This document shows, piece by piece, positions 10,661 to 20,921 of a stretch of DNA of 64,000 nt. This stretch comes from Massospora cicadina (Eukaryota > Entomophthoromycota > Entomophthoromycetes > Entomophthorales > Entomophthoraceae), in assembly GCA_022478985.1 (NCBI GenBank), contig JAKSZP010018527.1, forward strand, positions 1 through 64,000, read 5' to 3'. The notes beneath the pieces were generated by a model, which saw only the letters and a list, made by a program, of their open reading frames with translations, did not search any database and was not told the origin of the DNA. The stretch's first letter is position 1, and every line of letters begins with the position of its first letter. Made by a program: the position numbers and the translations under genes.

Positions 10661-11525
10661 AGCTCTGCAGAGGAATAGAATAGGTGCATTTGAATAGTTC
10701 AGGTAGAGCTGCTATGATTAGTTCTTTTAATAGGGTTTACAACTTCGCTTATTAGCTCTCAAATTGTTTGGCAGACATAAGTAGCATGAATTTTGGGGTA
10801 ATTAATTGGGCACCAAGATAGTTAAAGTCATGTTTACATGAAACTCAAGTTCTTGCGGTTGAGGTAGCATCACATCTTGATTATTGATAGTGACCCATCA
10901 GGTCAAACTAATATTTTCCTCCATATTGGCTAGGATGTCTTTGTCAGAGTTGTTCATATGGAAGGTAAGTCTTCACCAGGAGCCTCAGAAAGTCCTGGCA
11001 TAAAGCACCACTTTGTAGGACTTTTTCATCCTCTCTGAAGATCAGGGCCTTCAAAGGCTGTTTGATTACTAGTCAAATGCAGTTTCAGTGGAATCTCCTA
11101 AAGACTGAATTCCCTAAGGCAATCTTCCAAAGGAAATTTGTCAATAAGATAACTCTGTTTCCTTCGAACAGACAAGGTCTTCTGTATAAAACAGGCAAAA
11201 TAATAACTATTAAAAATAGCTAGGAGAACTAAAGGTTTGCTAATAATTAAAATTCAGAGATATTGACAGACTACTAAGGTTTTTCAAGTTTGCCTAAAGG
11301 GAACTTAATGTGATAATTGGGAATGAGTAGGGTAAGGAGACCTCTTTGACAAGGTGTCAGGTGACGTAGGCTTTCTTTAAATCTGACTCTCTTTTTCCAG
11401 AGTGGCTAATTCCAGGTACCTCTGAATAGCAAGATATTCACCAGCTGAATTGGTGCCTTTATTAGTTTAATTGGTGGATTCTTCTGGAATTCGAGTTTCT
11501 TTTCACCTATTTAAAATTCATTGTT
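10661..11525. other. Unassigned stretch between Gy-A gag and Gy-B integrase
   Basis: About 865 bp without a feature I can name. On the minus strand there are coding-like islands (NNQDVMLPQPQELEFHVNM near 10870, AGEYLAIQRYLELATLEKE near 11430), but they match no domain I recognise. By position it should contain the 3' end of Gy-B (integrase tail and 3' LTR) and the 5' LTR of Gy-A. I could not find LTR ends or a primer site with confidence. Confidence 0.4.
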
Positions 11526-12290
11526 TTATTCAGTCTCATTGCTCATTGAATAGATGGAGCTTTTACAACAAAGTTGCATCTCAGGACATGTTTGAATCCC
11601 TCTTAGGTCTGTCTGATTCTCATGATTCCCAACACTAGGATAAGTGCAGAATATAAAATTGGGGCAAACCAGAATAATGCCCATAAAGCAATTAAAAAGG
11701 GATTTCCATATTGACAACGGTAACTTAAATTATAGGTTAAAGTCACCGCCAACGAATACTTTATCAAGTTGGAAGGTTTTCCAGAAACAAACTTCTTCAA
11801 CGTAGCATCCAGAATACCATTGGTCTCTGTATGGTAGGGCATCGTCAGTACTCCTTGTATTTCCATTAACTCTCTTAGTTTAGAATGATATGTTTGGTAA
11901 AGTTGCTGCCATTGCCTGTTATATAACCTGAAGGAAACCATGCCAATAAGCTGACTGCTCCATTATGAACTAAGCATTACTGTTGGCATCTACTAAGCAA
12001 TAGCACGCATCTTTACCCAATAAGTTAGAGATTGATTGCTACAATGACATATTTTCTTTTCTCAGTGCTCATGGTCAATGCCCTACTATGTCAATGGATA
12101 CAGTATGCCATGCAACCCAGGCTCCACTAGACAAAAGGTAGTAGCTTTCTTAAAGGGCTTATGGGACTGACACATTACATAACAACCAAGATGCTCTGCA
12201 ACTTCAAAATTAGGAATTCGCTGTTGTTCTCCCGCTGAAACTGTTCCAGAGTTTTCCATAGGCCTCATGGCCAATTATATTATGAGCTAC
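11526..12290 (-). pseudogene. Gy-B integrase
   Basis: Minus strand. The zinc-binding part includes VAEHLGCYVMCQSHKPFKKA (about 12205-12150), with the CX2C pair of the HHCC motif. The core start LHGILYPLT follows. The glutamate region reads MPYHTETNGILDATLKKFV (about 11850-11795), the third DDE residue block. The first and second aspartate blocks between 12090 and 11940 are blurred by stops. The 3' portion decays around 11530. Similar in type to the Gy-D and Gy-C integrases, not to the Ch elements. Confidence 0.8.
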
Positions 12291-12599
12291 AGTAGTAATT
12301 GCAGTGCGCTTGGAAGGTTGTGGAAAAAGTAAGGAATTTTCCCTATAATTTTAGACAACTGATTATTGATGACCTTTGTGTTTTTTAGCTTTGTTTATTT
12401 CTTGCTGATCTCAGGTGGCTGGTCCCTGATATCTCCACTAAGCATTTTTCATACAATGCATCCGCTTCATTCTTAATAATAAAATGGTGGGTAATCGTTA
12501 CAATCCATTGGCATTTTGATGCATGGTACCCTACTCGATGTACAATCTCATAATCATATGTTTGTAACTTTAGAGCCCATCAGGACAACCTCCCTTCAG

Positions 12600-12938
12600 G
12601 ATCTTTTAAGTCATACACTAACTTAACGTGAAATGATTGGTCACCACATCAAAATGAACTCCTTTAATATATGCTATGAACTGCTTACAGGCATATATTA
12701 CCATAAGGCATTCACACTCAGTCATGGCATAATTTTTCTCCTTCATACTCAGGGTATGGCTCACATCTGCTACCAGATGTTCATCACCAAATTTGTCCAC
12801 CTGACTCAACAAGGCACTGATTACCATCAATGATGCATGGTTTGAATAGTGAAAGGTTGATCAAAATTGTATATTATAATATTAGTTTCATCATTAAGTA
12901 TACCCTAAGGGTTAAAGTATTCCTGGGCTTTCTTGTTT
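12600..12938 (-). pseudogene. Gy-B RNase H
   Basis: Minus strand: NFDQPFTIQT (near 12870), MVISALLSQVDKFGDEHLVA, KEKNYAMTECECLMVIYACK and IAYIKGVHFDVVTNHFTL (12830-12618). This is the RNase H fold of Ty3/gypsy Pol. The start coincides with one copy of the Rp1 target duplication (12939-12955); the RT thumb that belongs before it is found at 14895-15130, on the other side of Rp1. Confidence 0.88.
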
Positions 12939-12955
12939 CATATGAACCCTTTCTT

Positions 12956-14877
12956 TTTTTAGTACTAGTGGTGTCCAACCCAAATGGGGGAGCACCATGC
13001 ATCTTTATTTGCAAATGGGCCAAACAAAGGGATTATCATAAATTAAAAATTCCTATTATAGCCCCTGAGTTATCAGCCTAGGAAGCCATATCAGATGGCG
13101 AGGAGGCTTTGGGGAAACTTTTGTCTGGTGTCCGCTTTAGCTGGAAGACCATAGCGGACAGCATTGGGGTGGGAGCATCAGCGACATGGGGCATAAGGAG
13201 GTATAGTTGGAAATTTTCTTTGTTAATGAGGCTGGCAGTGTCCATCGCCTCAACATATTGAGCAAGTTGATGCTCAGTAAAACTGATGAGAGATGGCACA
13301 CAATTAAATGACTTAATGCACCGGTCAGTTTTAAGATAATTGTGGTCAAAAAGAGAAGTTTTTGCTGCATTGATGCAAGCGCAGCTCACACCAAAAGCCA
13401 GCTCCTCAATTTTTGTACTTTGCATCTTCCTCAAAATCATGAGGAAAATTGGGGATAAGAATACCCTCAACAGGGGGCTCCATTGCCCCATGAAGTTTCT
13501 GGCAGAGGAGGGTGTTGGCTGGGGCAGCTGCAGCCACAACTGCCATTTTATTAATATTTTTATAAATTGAAAACCCATTTTTTGGATGAAAATGGTGGGA
13601 ACGCGATTTGGGAGTGTCAACAAAGAACTCCTCCAAAGCAAAATCAGGTTTCACATGGTATGGCCATTCATCCTCATCAATCCATTTGAGAGCCTCAAAT
13701 GGATTAGATTCAGCCAGCGCTGGGCCAGCCACAGGAATTGGGTCTGTGGCCAGAGCTGATTGTCCATGTGCTGTTGACCATGGCAGCTCAGCTGAAACTG
13801 TTTCATCCATAAACTCAGGATTCCGTAATCCAGTCAAATTTTCAAAATTTTCAAAGTTTCTTAAATTTTGATTAGCCACCACTTTGGAGCAGTGACAGAA
13901 TCCCCAATGTTAGGGGCAGAAGGATCAATCTCTATTCAAAAATTGGGGTGAGGCAGCTGCTGGGTAGCGCCCAAGCCTTGAGTGGTGGAAAGCAGTGGAA
14001 GTGGCAACTATGGGGCACTTGCGCTTTGAGTGGTCAAGCTCAAAGCACAAGGAACAAATGGCTTAGCTGTTTTTGACATGTACCCAGAATGGGTGATCAG
14101 AGGTGGATCTGATCACAGTGTGGGGGGAATCGTGAGGTGAGAGTCATGATGAAATGGGCAGATTGTTGCAAAGGCATGAGGCTTTGCCAACTGATTCACC
14201 CCATTGGTAACCACAAACTGCAACATGGGGTCTGCTCCGTAAACAGCCAAATTCTCCATGAGCTCATAGCAGAGGCATTCAGGGGAAAGGGAAAGGGCAA
14301 CCTGGTGAACTGGACCACCAAAGTGGCCACATATGGGATCTGGGTGCAAACAGTGGGCAAAGGAAATTTTTAAAAAAATTAATTGCAGCTTGGCTGCTAC
14401 CACTGCATCGGCTTTAGAGCAGAAGCCAAGGTCAAAATACCCCTTAAAGGGGTGGGAATCAATATAGCCAGCAGGTTTGAAAATTGCCATGGCCATTTCA
14501 ATGATGGTCATGCTTGCATATGGGAAGAGATTCTCATATTTGACCTGGAGGCCAAAATGAAAATTGCTCCATGGGAGCACCAAAGGGCTCCAGAGCACCG
14601 CTTAAGAGCTGGCAAGGTGGTGGGCCAAGTCCCAAGGGGGACATAACGCCCAGTAGCATTGGGAGGGCTAGCAGAGCCAGCCTGGGCGTGCTTCAGTGGC
14701 AGCCAAAAGATCCCAAATGGTGGCGCACCACCACCTCAAGCTGGGGCAGCAGGCGTTGATTGCATTGACAATGGTAAGTTTTGGCTTGATCGAGCAGTTG
14801 TTTTTTTTGTTTTTTTTTGATTAAAAAAATCCGAATTTGGCTTTGGTTTGTGTATTGAAGTAAAAGAAAGATCCCAC
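12956..14877 (-). mobile_element. Rp1: ORF1-only non-LTR retroposon, minus strand
   Basis: A 1.92-kb unit inserted between RT and RNase H of Gy-B. It is flanked by a 17-bp imperfect direct repeat, CATATGAACCCTTTCTT (12939-12955) and CATATGATTACTTTCTT (14878-14894), with 14 of 17 bases equal. The minus-strand 3' end reads CACCACTAGTACT followed by about five to seven A, a short tail. One ORF fills it and there is no LTR and no reverse transcriptase. It is homologous over its full length, including both ends, to Rp3 (47561-49456). Long variable duplications plus an A tail point to LINE-type target-primed insertion. Confidence 0.85.
13078..14765 (-). pseudogene. Rp1 ORF1/gag-like protein with RRM-like segment and CCHC knuckle
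   Basis: A frame of about 560 codons, broken by stops and frameshifts. It starts with ATG at 14765 (MQSTPAAPA) and ends with TAG at 13078-13080. In order: GRYVPLGTW (about residue 45), FPYASMTIIEMAMAIFKPAG, GYFDLGF with ADAVVAAK (like the RNP motif of an RRM), YELMENLAVYGADPMLQFVV, CCHC knuckle CSLCFELDHSKRKC at 14015-14056 (all ligands present), WIDEDEWPYHVKPDFALEEF (about 13680) and a C-terminal block ending DAPTPMLSAMVFQL. The layout resembles ORF1 of plant and fungal LINEs (RRM-like domain plus knuckle), but I cannot name the family. It would bind element RNA. Confidence 0.75.
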
Positions 14878-14894
14878 CATATGATTACTTTCTT

Positions 14895-15963
14895 AAAATA
14901 CTTAAACAACTAAAAAAGTGGCTTAGAAGTAGAAACAAAGTTCTTAATAAATTTGTGACAATAGCTAACCATTTAAAAATAGCTGTGCATTATAAAAGCT
15001 TTTGGTTGGGACATGGCCCAAAATGCTTAACTTTGGATTTTTGAAGGCGTAGCCATTAGTATATTGATGAGCCCCAAAAATTTGATCTCAAATTTAAAAG
15101 TGATATTTCTGAGGTTTTATTTTCAGATTTGCTGCCACTAATTCCTAGAAAAATTTCTAATTGTCTAGGGTGATCTGTAAAGGTGAAGCTGAAATACATT
15201 GATATCATCTAAGTAAATGAGGATGCATGATACCTTTAAATTGCCTAACTTGGTATCATTTGCTTTTTAAATGTCGCCAGTGCATTACAATCATCTTGGG
15301 GCATTCTCATCGTCTGATATCTTTTGCAGATAATGATAACGCATTTTTCTTGATCCCCTCTAGGTAGATCAATTTTCCAGTACCCTGATATGAGATCCAT
15401 CGCCAACTAAAATTGAGCCCCTTTTAAGCGATCAAGAGTGTTGTTAATCCTAAAAAGTAGGTATGAGTCTTTTTCAATACTTTAATCAGCTGACAATAAT
15501 ATATGATGAACCAGTTGGATCTGTCCTTCTTTTTTACAAAAAAATTGGACTCGCCCAAGGGCTTGATGATGGTACTAACAACCCATGATAAAGTAGCTTA
15601 GCAACTTTATTAGCAATGATGGCCTCACTTTCCTGTGAACATTATATTGGTTGCATAGAAATTGGCAGTTGATCTCTAAAGTTGACCTTATAAACTATAT
15701 TTCTGTTGCAACCAAGCTCAGAATCTTGTGTGAATACCATGGAATATTATTCAAATAATTTAAGGATGTAATTCTTTGTTCCTATGATATCCTCATCAAT
15801 TTGTCTAAGTTAAACTTACCAAGATGTTGTAGATTCTTTTTATTTAACTGAGGCAATCTGACCAGGGGACAGACATTACCAAAACAGAAACTCTAAAAAC
15901 TAAACCAATAAAAACATGAACTGACTGCCCCAAATGAGCAGCGGAAAACATAAAAGCAATAAA
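14895..15963 (-). pseudogene. Gy-B reverse transcriptase
   Basis: Minus strand. A pre-RT stretch (VFTQDSELGCNRNI, about 15745) is followed by the RT start around 15640 (ALGRVQFF, a frameshifted counterpart of SPWASPI). MDLISGYWKIDLPRGDQEKC lies near 15400 and the catalytic YLDD at 15204-15215 (context CILIYLDDINVF). The thumb and connection follow: NLKIKPQKYHF near 15100 and HKFIKNFVSTSKPLF near 14930. The block ends at the Rp1 target repeat. YLDD is intact; many stops. Confidence 0.85.
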
Positions 15964-16005
15964 AAAACCCCTACCAGGTGGCACAGCGGTGAGCCGCTTA
16001 TCCCA

Positions 16006-17661
16006 TTATGGTGGAGGGGGAGGGGGATCAGGCAAATCAAAATTTTCATCCTTGGGATTAGCATTGAAAAAGAGGATCAATGCTGATAGTAAGGGGGTTG
16101 GGGCATCCACAGGATGAGGGTCAAGGTGAGGTAGATAGTAGTTGAGATTGTTGATTTGGGCCTGAATAAAGGATTCTATAAGTTTGGCCACATGATGTTC
16201 AGCTTGGATGTGGGCATTCGGAAGTTGGGCTAATTTTGCATTGTTTGCTCTGGTGACATCTGTGGATGGGGAAAATTCTGCCAGAGTAATGACACGTTTG
16301 ACAGCGATGGTGGCAGTTTCATGAAGGCGCTGGATTTTCTCTTTTGCAGTCTGAAGAAAATTAGAAGGGAACAAGGGGACGTGCAGCCCTGTTTTAAATT
16401 CAGTGATGGATTTTTCCACAGCTTCATGAAGATGGCGATTTTTGGGTGAGGCCACCATGGCCTTGCCAAGCTGGTAATCGATTTGGTATAGGATAGCATT
16501 GTGTTTGGGGACATATTGTTTGGGTGGTAGTGAGGCATCAAAGTCTGAATTTATAAAATGTCCTAGATCGATTGGTTTAGCTGGATGTGGGACAATTTCA
16601 CCCAACTCGGTCACTTCATCCAATAAGTCACAGGGATTTTGGTTGACTTGGATTGATTCAGTGATAGGTGGCTGTGATTGGGTAAGTTTTAAGGTGGAGG
16701 ATTTATTGGTTTGACATTGGTCTAAGCCTGCAACCAATTGGTTAGCATGGGTGTGCATTGGCCAGCTTGGGTTTGAGGTGCTAGATTTTGCTTCTGATTG
16801 AGTTCATGGCCTGTGGGGGTGGGGGCAGCCAAAATCCCCACTTAAACGCTGTTGATGTGGCCTCATGGGTGGAGTTGGCTGTGTTTTCAGGGTGTGAATT
16901 ATATTGACATGATTTTTTCATATGGTCTAATTCATAGAAGAGGGGGCAAATTGTGCGATTGTTGTCAGAGTGGGACCAAAAGAAATGGTCTGATGTGGAT
17001 GAGTTATAGGCACACGGTGGGATGTACTGGGCCATGTTTAGCTGGTGGGGATATTGGTGGCTATTTCTCAGTTGCTGATAGTCTCTCAGCACTACTTGGG
17101 ACAATAAACTGGAGGATGGGGTCTGCGCCTTAAGTGGACAGCGCAGACATCAACTCCTCATAGAGTGTTTGAGGGGGAAGTGTGAAGGGAGGTTTGCAAA
17201 GGTCACCATGAGTGTAATATCATTGGGGAGTTGGGTACGGGTGGTGGTAAGGGTGTGTTTTTATAAATTAAGGGCGTTGCTGCTGTAGCGTCCGCATCCT
17301 CTTCAGTAGGGAATACAATATCAAAGTAGCCCTTGTGAGGGTGGAAGTCAAAAAACCCTACTGATGCAAAGATGGCCGTTGCCAGCTCAATTATCACTTT
17401 GTCAGCATATGGGAAGAGAGACGTCTGTACTCAATGCAGATGTAAAAGTGAATATTTGATTGGGGTAGGGTTAGGGGATGGGGCAGGTTTGGTGTACTCA
17501 AGCAAGGTGCAGTGCAGGTCCCTTGGAGGTACATAAGCGGCCAGATGTATTTGATGGACTGTATGAGCCAGTATGCATGCGTTTTCCTGCTGGGTGGTAA
17601 ATGCTAGCGGGCGGAGCACCTCTTCCCCATACTTGGCAGCAAGTGGTGGATATAAGGACAT
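16006..17661 (-). pseudogene. Rp2 ORF1/gag-like protein, C-terminal 250 codons still open
   Basis: About 550 codons, broken in the 5' half. N-terminus at 17661 (MSLYPPLAAKYGEEVLRPL), then AAYVPPRDLHCTLLEYTKP, DKVIIELATAIFASVGFF, KGYFDIVFPTEEDADAT (RRM-like RNP segment, about 17330), YEELMSALST and GADPILQFIV (about 17120). The CCHC knuckle CPLFYELDHMKKSC is at 16907-16948; its spacing is kept but the second Cys is Phe, one residue being lost. From 16758 to 16006 the frame is open for 250 codons, the longest in the window, ending in a run of prolines after DAPTPLLSALILFF. That block equals the DAPTPMLSAMVFQL end of Rp1. Function as in Rp1: putative RNA-binding ORF1 product. Confidence 0.75.
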
Positions 17662-18382
17662 AAACTTGAAAATTAGTGCAGTGGGGTGGTATTTAAGATT
17701 GATTTGTTTTTCTAAAATCGCTCAAAATTGATGTCAAGTGGAAAGAATGTTGGGGATTCTTGTTCATCAACTAAAATGATTTCATTCGGATAATCAAAGG
17801 CATGATAATTTAGGATAAAACGTTATAACTATTTAAAACATCTTATTTTGCAATTTTATAGTTTTCATCATTTTTCATTGGATTATCTTATTGTCATGGG
17901 AGACACAAAAGAATGCTAAATTTTAAAACTTTAGATAGTTTGAAAGGTAGTTATAAATAATATACCAAATAAACTAATCACCAACTGCTTGCTAAAACCA
18001 AATTAAACTTATCAAAACTATTAAAAACCACCAACAACTTACCAAAAACCAATCAACTTATTGAATCAACCAAACTTTTGCTTACTAAAGCCATCAAGCT
18101 TATTATTCTCTTAAAACCTCCAACTGCTTGACAAAACCATTGAAAATATAGAATCAACTAAATATCTAACTGCTCAGCCATAACAGATATACTAACTACT
18201 ATCAAAACATAAATGATTTTTACTTGCTATATATAAAATTAATGTGAAAATTCATTTTTTTATTGTATTATCATCAGAGATAAATAAGTATGCCAAACTT
18301 AGAAAAACTCTAGATAGTTTAAAAGGTAGTTAAAAATCTAATGCAAGATTTCACTATAAAACAGGGTGACAGACTGACAAAC
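17662..18382. repeat. A-rich stretch with a direct repeat and degenerate tandem units
   Basis: No coding potential seen. Two segments of about 95 bp, near 17870-17965 and 18250-18345, are direct repeats of each other; both contain CTTTAGATAGTTTGAAAGGTAG or its variant. Between them lie several imperfect units around CCAACTGCTTG...AAAACCA. By position it could be the 5' region of Rp2, since LINE 5' regions often consist of repeats, or a separate insertion. Confidence 0.5.
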
Positions 18383-18401
18383 AAACACCACAGCAAGTAA
18401 A

Positions 18402-19150
18402 GGAAAACGTTTCAAAAAAATGGAGTTCCGCCATGGGGCCCAAATGAAGGTAGGCACATCTTGGTTCTTTTCTATCCACATTGGCCTATCCAAGAGTTTG
18501 CGACCAGAACCTGAATCTCACCATAGCTGAGAATTAAATTCTCAGGTGCTACATGGGTTCAGTTTTGTATTTTATCAGGTTGTGTGGACATTTACATACA
18601 GATAGTCAGGAATCTATAGGGTAAGGCTGGTCCCAATGATGCACTGTTCCTTAGATTTACAACTGTTGGAATTAGCACCCTCAAGGAGATCCACTGATAT
18701 TCTCCAATTTTGGCTGGTGGCAGCCTGGAACATTTTCCAGTCTGTCAAGAGTTTTGCTTGAATGATACCATCCGCGTAGACCAAGATAATATAATAGTTA
18801 TTCTTATTTGGGGATGGGTCCCCATTTAGTGGTAGAACAGCGGCAAAGTTTGTCCCAAAATTTTTCAAAGTATTGTATTGAAACTTTTTAATCAGACCTC
18901 ATACTTTTGAATGAAGTCAGTGCCAATCATATCATAATTCTGTTCAAGAAAAACGATGGCTGGTGCGTTGATAAGAATGGAACCAAATTGTAAAGGCATA
19001 GCACTATATGCACCCTGAGAAGTAGTGGTATGTAGGCCCACCGTTCTGTAAACCTTCTCATGATGTACATCAGGAAAAAGCCTTAACTTCTTCACGAATT
19101 TTCATAAAAACAATATTAGGTGGAGACCCACTATTGATGATAGCTCAAAT
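18402..19150 (-). pseudogene. Gy-B aspartic protease and protease/RT linker
   Basis: Minus strand. The active-site block reads AIINSGSPPNI with NSGS at 19124-19135, so the catalytic Asp has become Asn and Thr has become Ser. The flap and C-terminal part, QGAYSAMPLQFGSILINAPA and NYDMIGTDFIQKYEV, are at 19020-18892. The linker follows with THVAPENLILSYGEIQVL near 18540, matching PHVAPGIILPGHGEIKVL of Gy-D. The protease cannot have been active in this state. Confidence 0.85.
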
Positions 19151-19429
19151 CTTTACTTGATTCATTCAAATATTGACATAAATGCAATCAGAATAGGAAA
19201 AACATTGTATACTAAAAAAGTTATAGCATCATTTTCCATACCAAAAGATTGGGAAAGCTGTTCATCTACTTCAGGGTATCACTCCTTGATGGTAGCAATG
19301 GGGAGTAAAACGTTAACACCATTTAAGAATATTGTCCTCCTTGTGCGCTGTCAGGGCTTGAAGCTTATTCTAATACAATCATGCCACATTTTTAACTATT
19401 CAGGCTTGGTGGCCTTTGCTTGAAAGCGG

Positions 19430-19750
19430 GTATCAGTTTAAACTCAGTCAGGATGAACATGAGCATAGGCGGTGATAGAGTGTAAACGTCTACTCTGCCA
19501 ATCTAAACCCTTGTAGAATATTTACATTTTAACAGGAATATCAATAATTTTATTGGGTTTAGTGCGGCAGTTCTGCAAAATATGGCCATATTTGCGTCAC
19601 CAATAGCAGATGATCTAATTTATTACAATACCTCTTTGGTGTTTTTCATATAAGCTAACTTGAGCTTTGTGGTTGGCTAACACTCGATCTTTATCAAAAA
19701 TTTTCCCTTAGACCATATTGCCCATATTAGCAAGTGATAGCTCTTGTTGG
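19430..19750 (-). pseudogene. Gy-B gag C-terminus with CCHC zinc knuckle
   Basis: Minus strand, just downstream of the Ch2 insertion. A knuckle of the form CX2CX4HX4C lies at 19567-19608, reading CYW*RKYGHILQNC; the second Cys codon has become a TGA stop. Lead-in residues (SLANMGNMV, KIFDKDRVLANHKAQVSLYE) are at 19740-19640. This is the nucleocapsid part of Gag, which binds element RNA. Confidence 0.8.
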
Positions 19751-20909
19751 TGTAAGTCCAGGGGAACGTCCACTCTGCGTGGATTAGGCATTTTTTCCTT
19801 TTCCTAACAAAAAGGGTCTGAAGAGGGCATCTGTACCCTCGCACACAGGGCGACCTCGCCCATGTGGTAGACAAGCGTTGGGTAACAACGCTTCTCTGAA
19901 GATTCCTCTTCCATTTCCAACTCTTGGAACCACCAATTTAGTTTGCCAAATTGAGGAAATCTGTGTGGAAATCATTGAATTAAACTCAAGATGTCCAAAC
20001 TTTACAAAAATAAGGACCAACGAGCAAGCAACTAATAGTCAGAAGGGGACAAGCATTGAATCTTCAGTTGAAATTACTAATGGCATCAAGCCATCGAGCA
20101 ATATGGTTGCCAATCCATAATTCCTCTTTAATTGTCAGGCCTTATTCCCAATGGTAATGTATCACCATCGGGGATGATTGCCAATAAATTGAAATATTCA
20201 TCACAAAAATCAGGATTGTTGCTCAAGGAATTCCATTGTGCTGAATGAAAGCCTCAGCAACCAGGCATGGGCGGATTGGTCATCCTGAACCTGTTTCTGA
20301 CCCGTTGGGAATGTCCCTATGTGGGGTGACCATGGGGGATCCCTGTTGCCCATTGGGACAAATGCCATCACACTAACTGCAAAAAGTGCAGTAAAACCTT
20401 GGCTCAGGCATTTGTGGGTGAACCAATACTGACTCATCCTGCCGCCAATTCTTTTGATGTCAGTTCAGATTGAAGTTGATATATCCCCCTTCCTCAAAAA
20501 TTCGCTGTATTAGGTCAAATTTGAGGGCCCCAATCCCTGCTTTGACATACTACTTAATCAAACTCTATTTAATCAGTTGCATTGTACTGAAGAAATTGTT
20601 GGTTAAATTCTTTATTTCACTTTCCAATATAAAACCCAAGATCCAATTCCAGATTTTATTAAGTTTAAATATAAACCTCCCCTCCCAAATATATTTCTAC
20701 AACCCATGGAACCCATGACCATGTTTATCTGGTTCATTGCTAAGTTCCTATACACAATAATGATTCATAGGCGCTTAATGGCAAAACCCCTTCCTGGTTC
20801 CATAATCGTCATATCAGCAGCAGTGCCACTAACATACAGGTTTGGCATTTGGGTGCTTCACGCTTCAACTGGCAGGCCGGTCATAAATTAGCTTGCTGTT
20901 TTCCTGACA
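19751..20909 (+). repeat. Ch2 5' LTR
   Basis: 1159 bp, repeated at 24728-25890. Both copies carry TTGGTCA near the middle (20276-20282; 25256-25262), preceded by G in the second. That fits the complement of the primer site at 20911-20921. The LTR is unrelated in sequence to the Ch1/Ch3 LTR except for this motif. Confidence 0.92.
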
Positions 20910-20910
20910 T

Positions 20911-20921
20911 AAATGACCAAC
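20911..20921 (+). other. Ch2 primer-binding site, probably self-priming type
   Basis: AAATGACCAAC starts one base after the LTR. It differs by one base from the Ch1 site AATTGACCAAC. Its complement GTTGGTCATTT matches the LTR over 8 nt in each copy (TTGGTCAT at 20276-20283, GTTGGTCA at 25255-25262). The match is weaker than in Ch1, as expected after decay. Confidence 0.5.

Larger units (their letters stand above)
15964..18382 (-). mobile_element. Rp2: second ORF1-only retroposon, divergent subfamily, minus strand
   Basis: The ORF (16006-17661) is clearly related to Rp1 and Rp3 by the same order of motifs, yet the DNA is too diverged to align easily. Outer limits are tentative. Gy-B sequence is recognisable up to about 15970 on one side and from about 18400 on the other. 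Between them a possible imperfect duplication is seen, AAACATAAAAGCAATAAA (15946-15963) against AAACACCACAGCAAGTAAA (18383-18401). If right, the unit is 2.4 kb with a 5' part of about 700 bp made of repeats. No A tail is visible at the 3' end. No reverse transcriptase is present. Confidence 0.6.

Noticed and set aside
13340..13871. Plus-strand frames opposite Rp1
   Set aside because: Antisense shadows; the minus strand carries the knuckle and the motifs shared by three copies.
15970..16005. TGGCACAGCGGTGAGC resembles a tRNA A box, suggesting a SINE or tRNA
   Set aside because: No B box at the right distance, no cloverleaf, and the stretch aligns with the 3' ends of Rp1 and Rp3.
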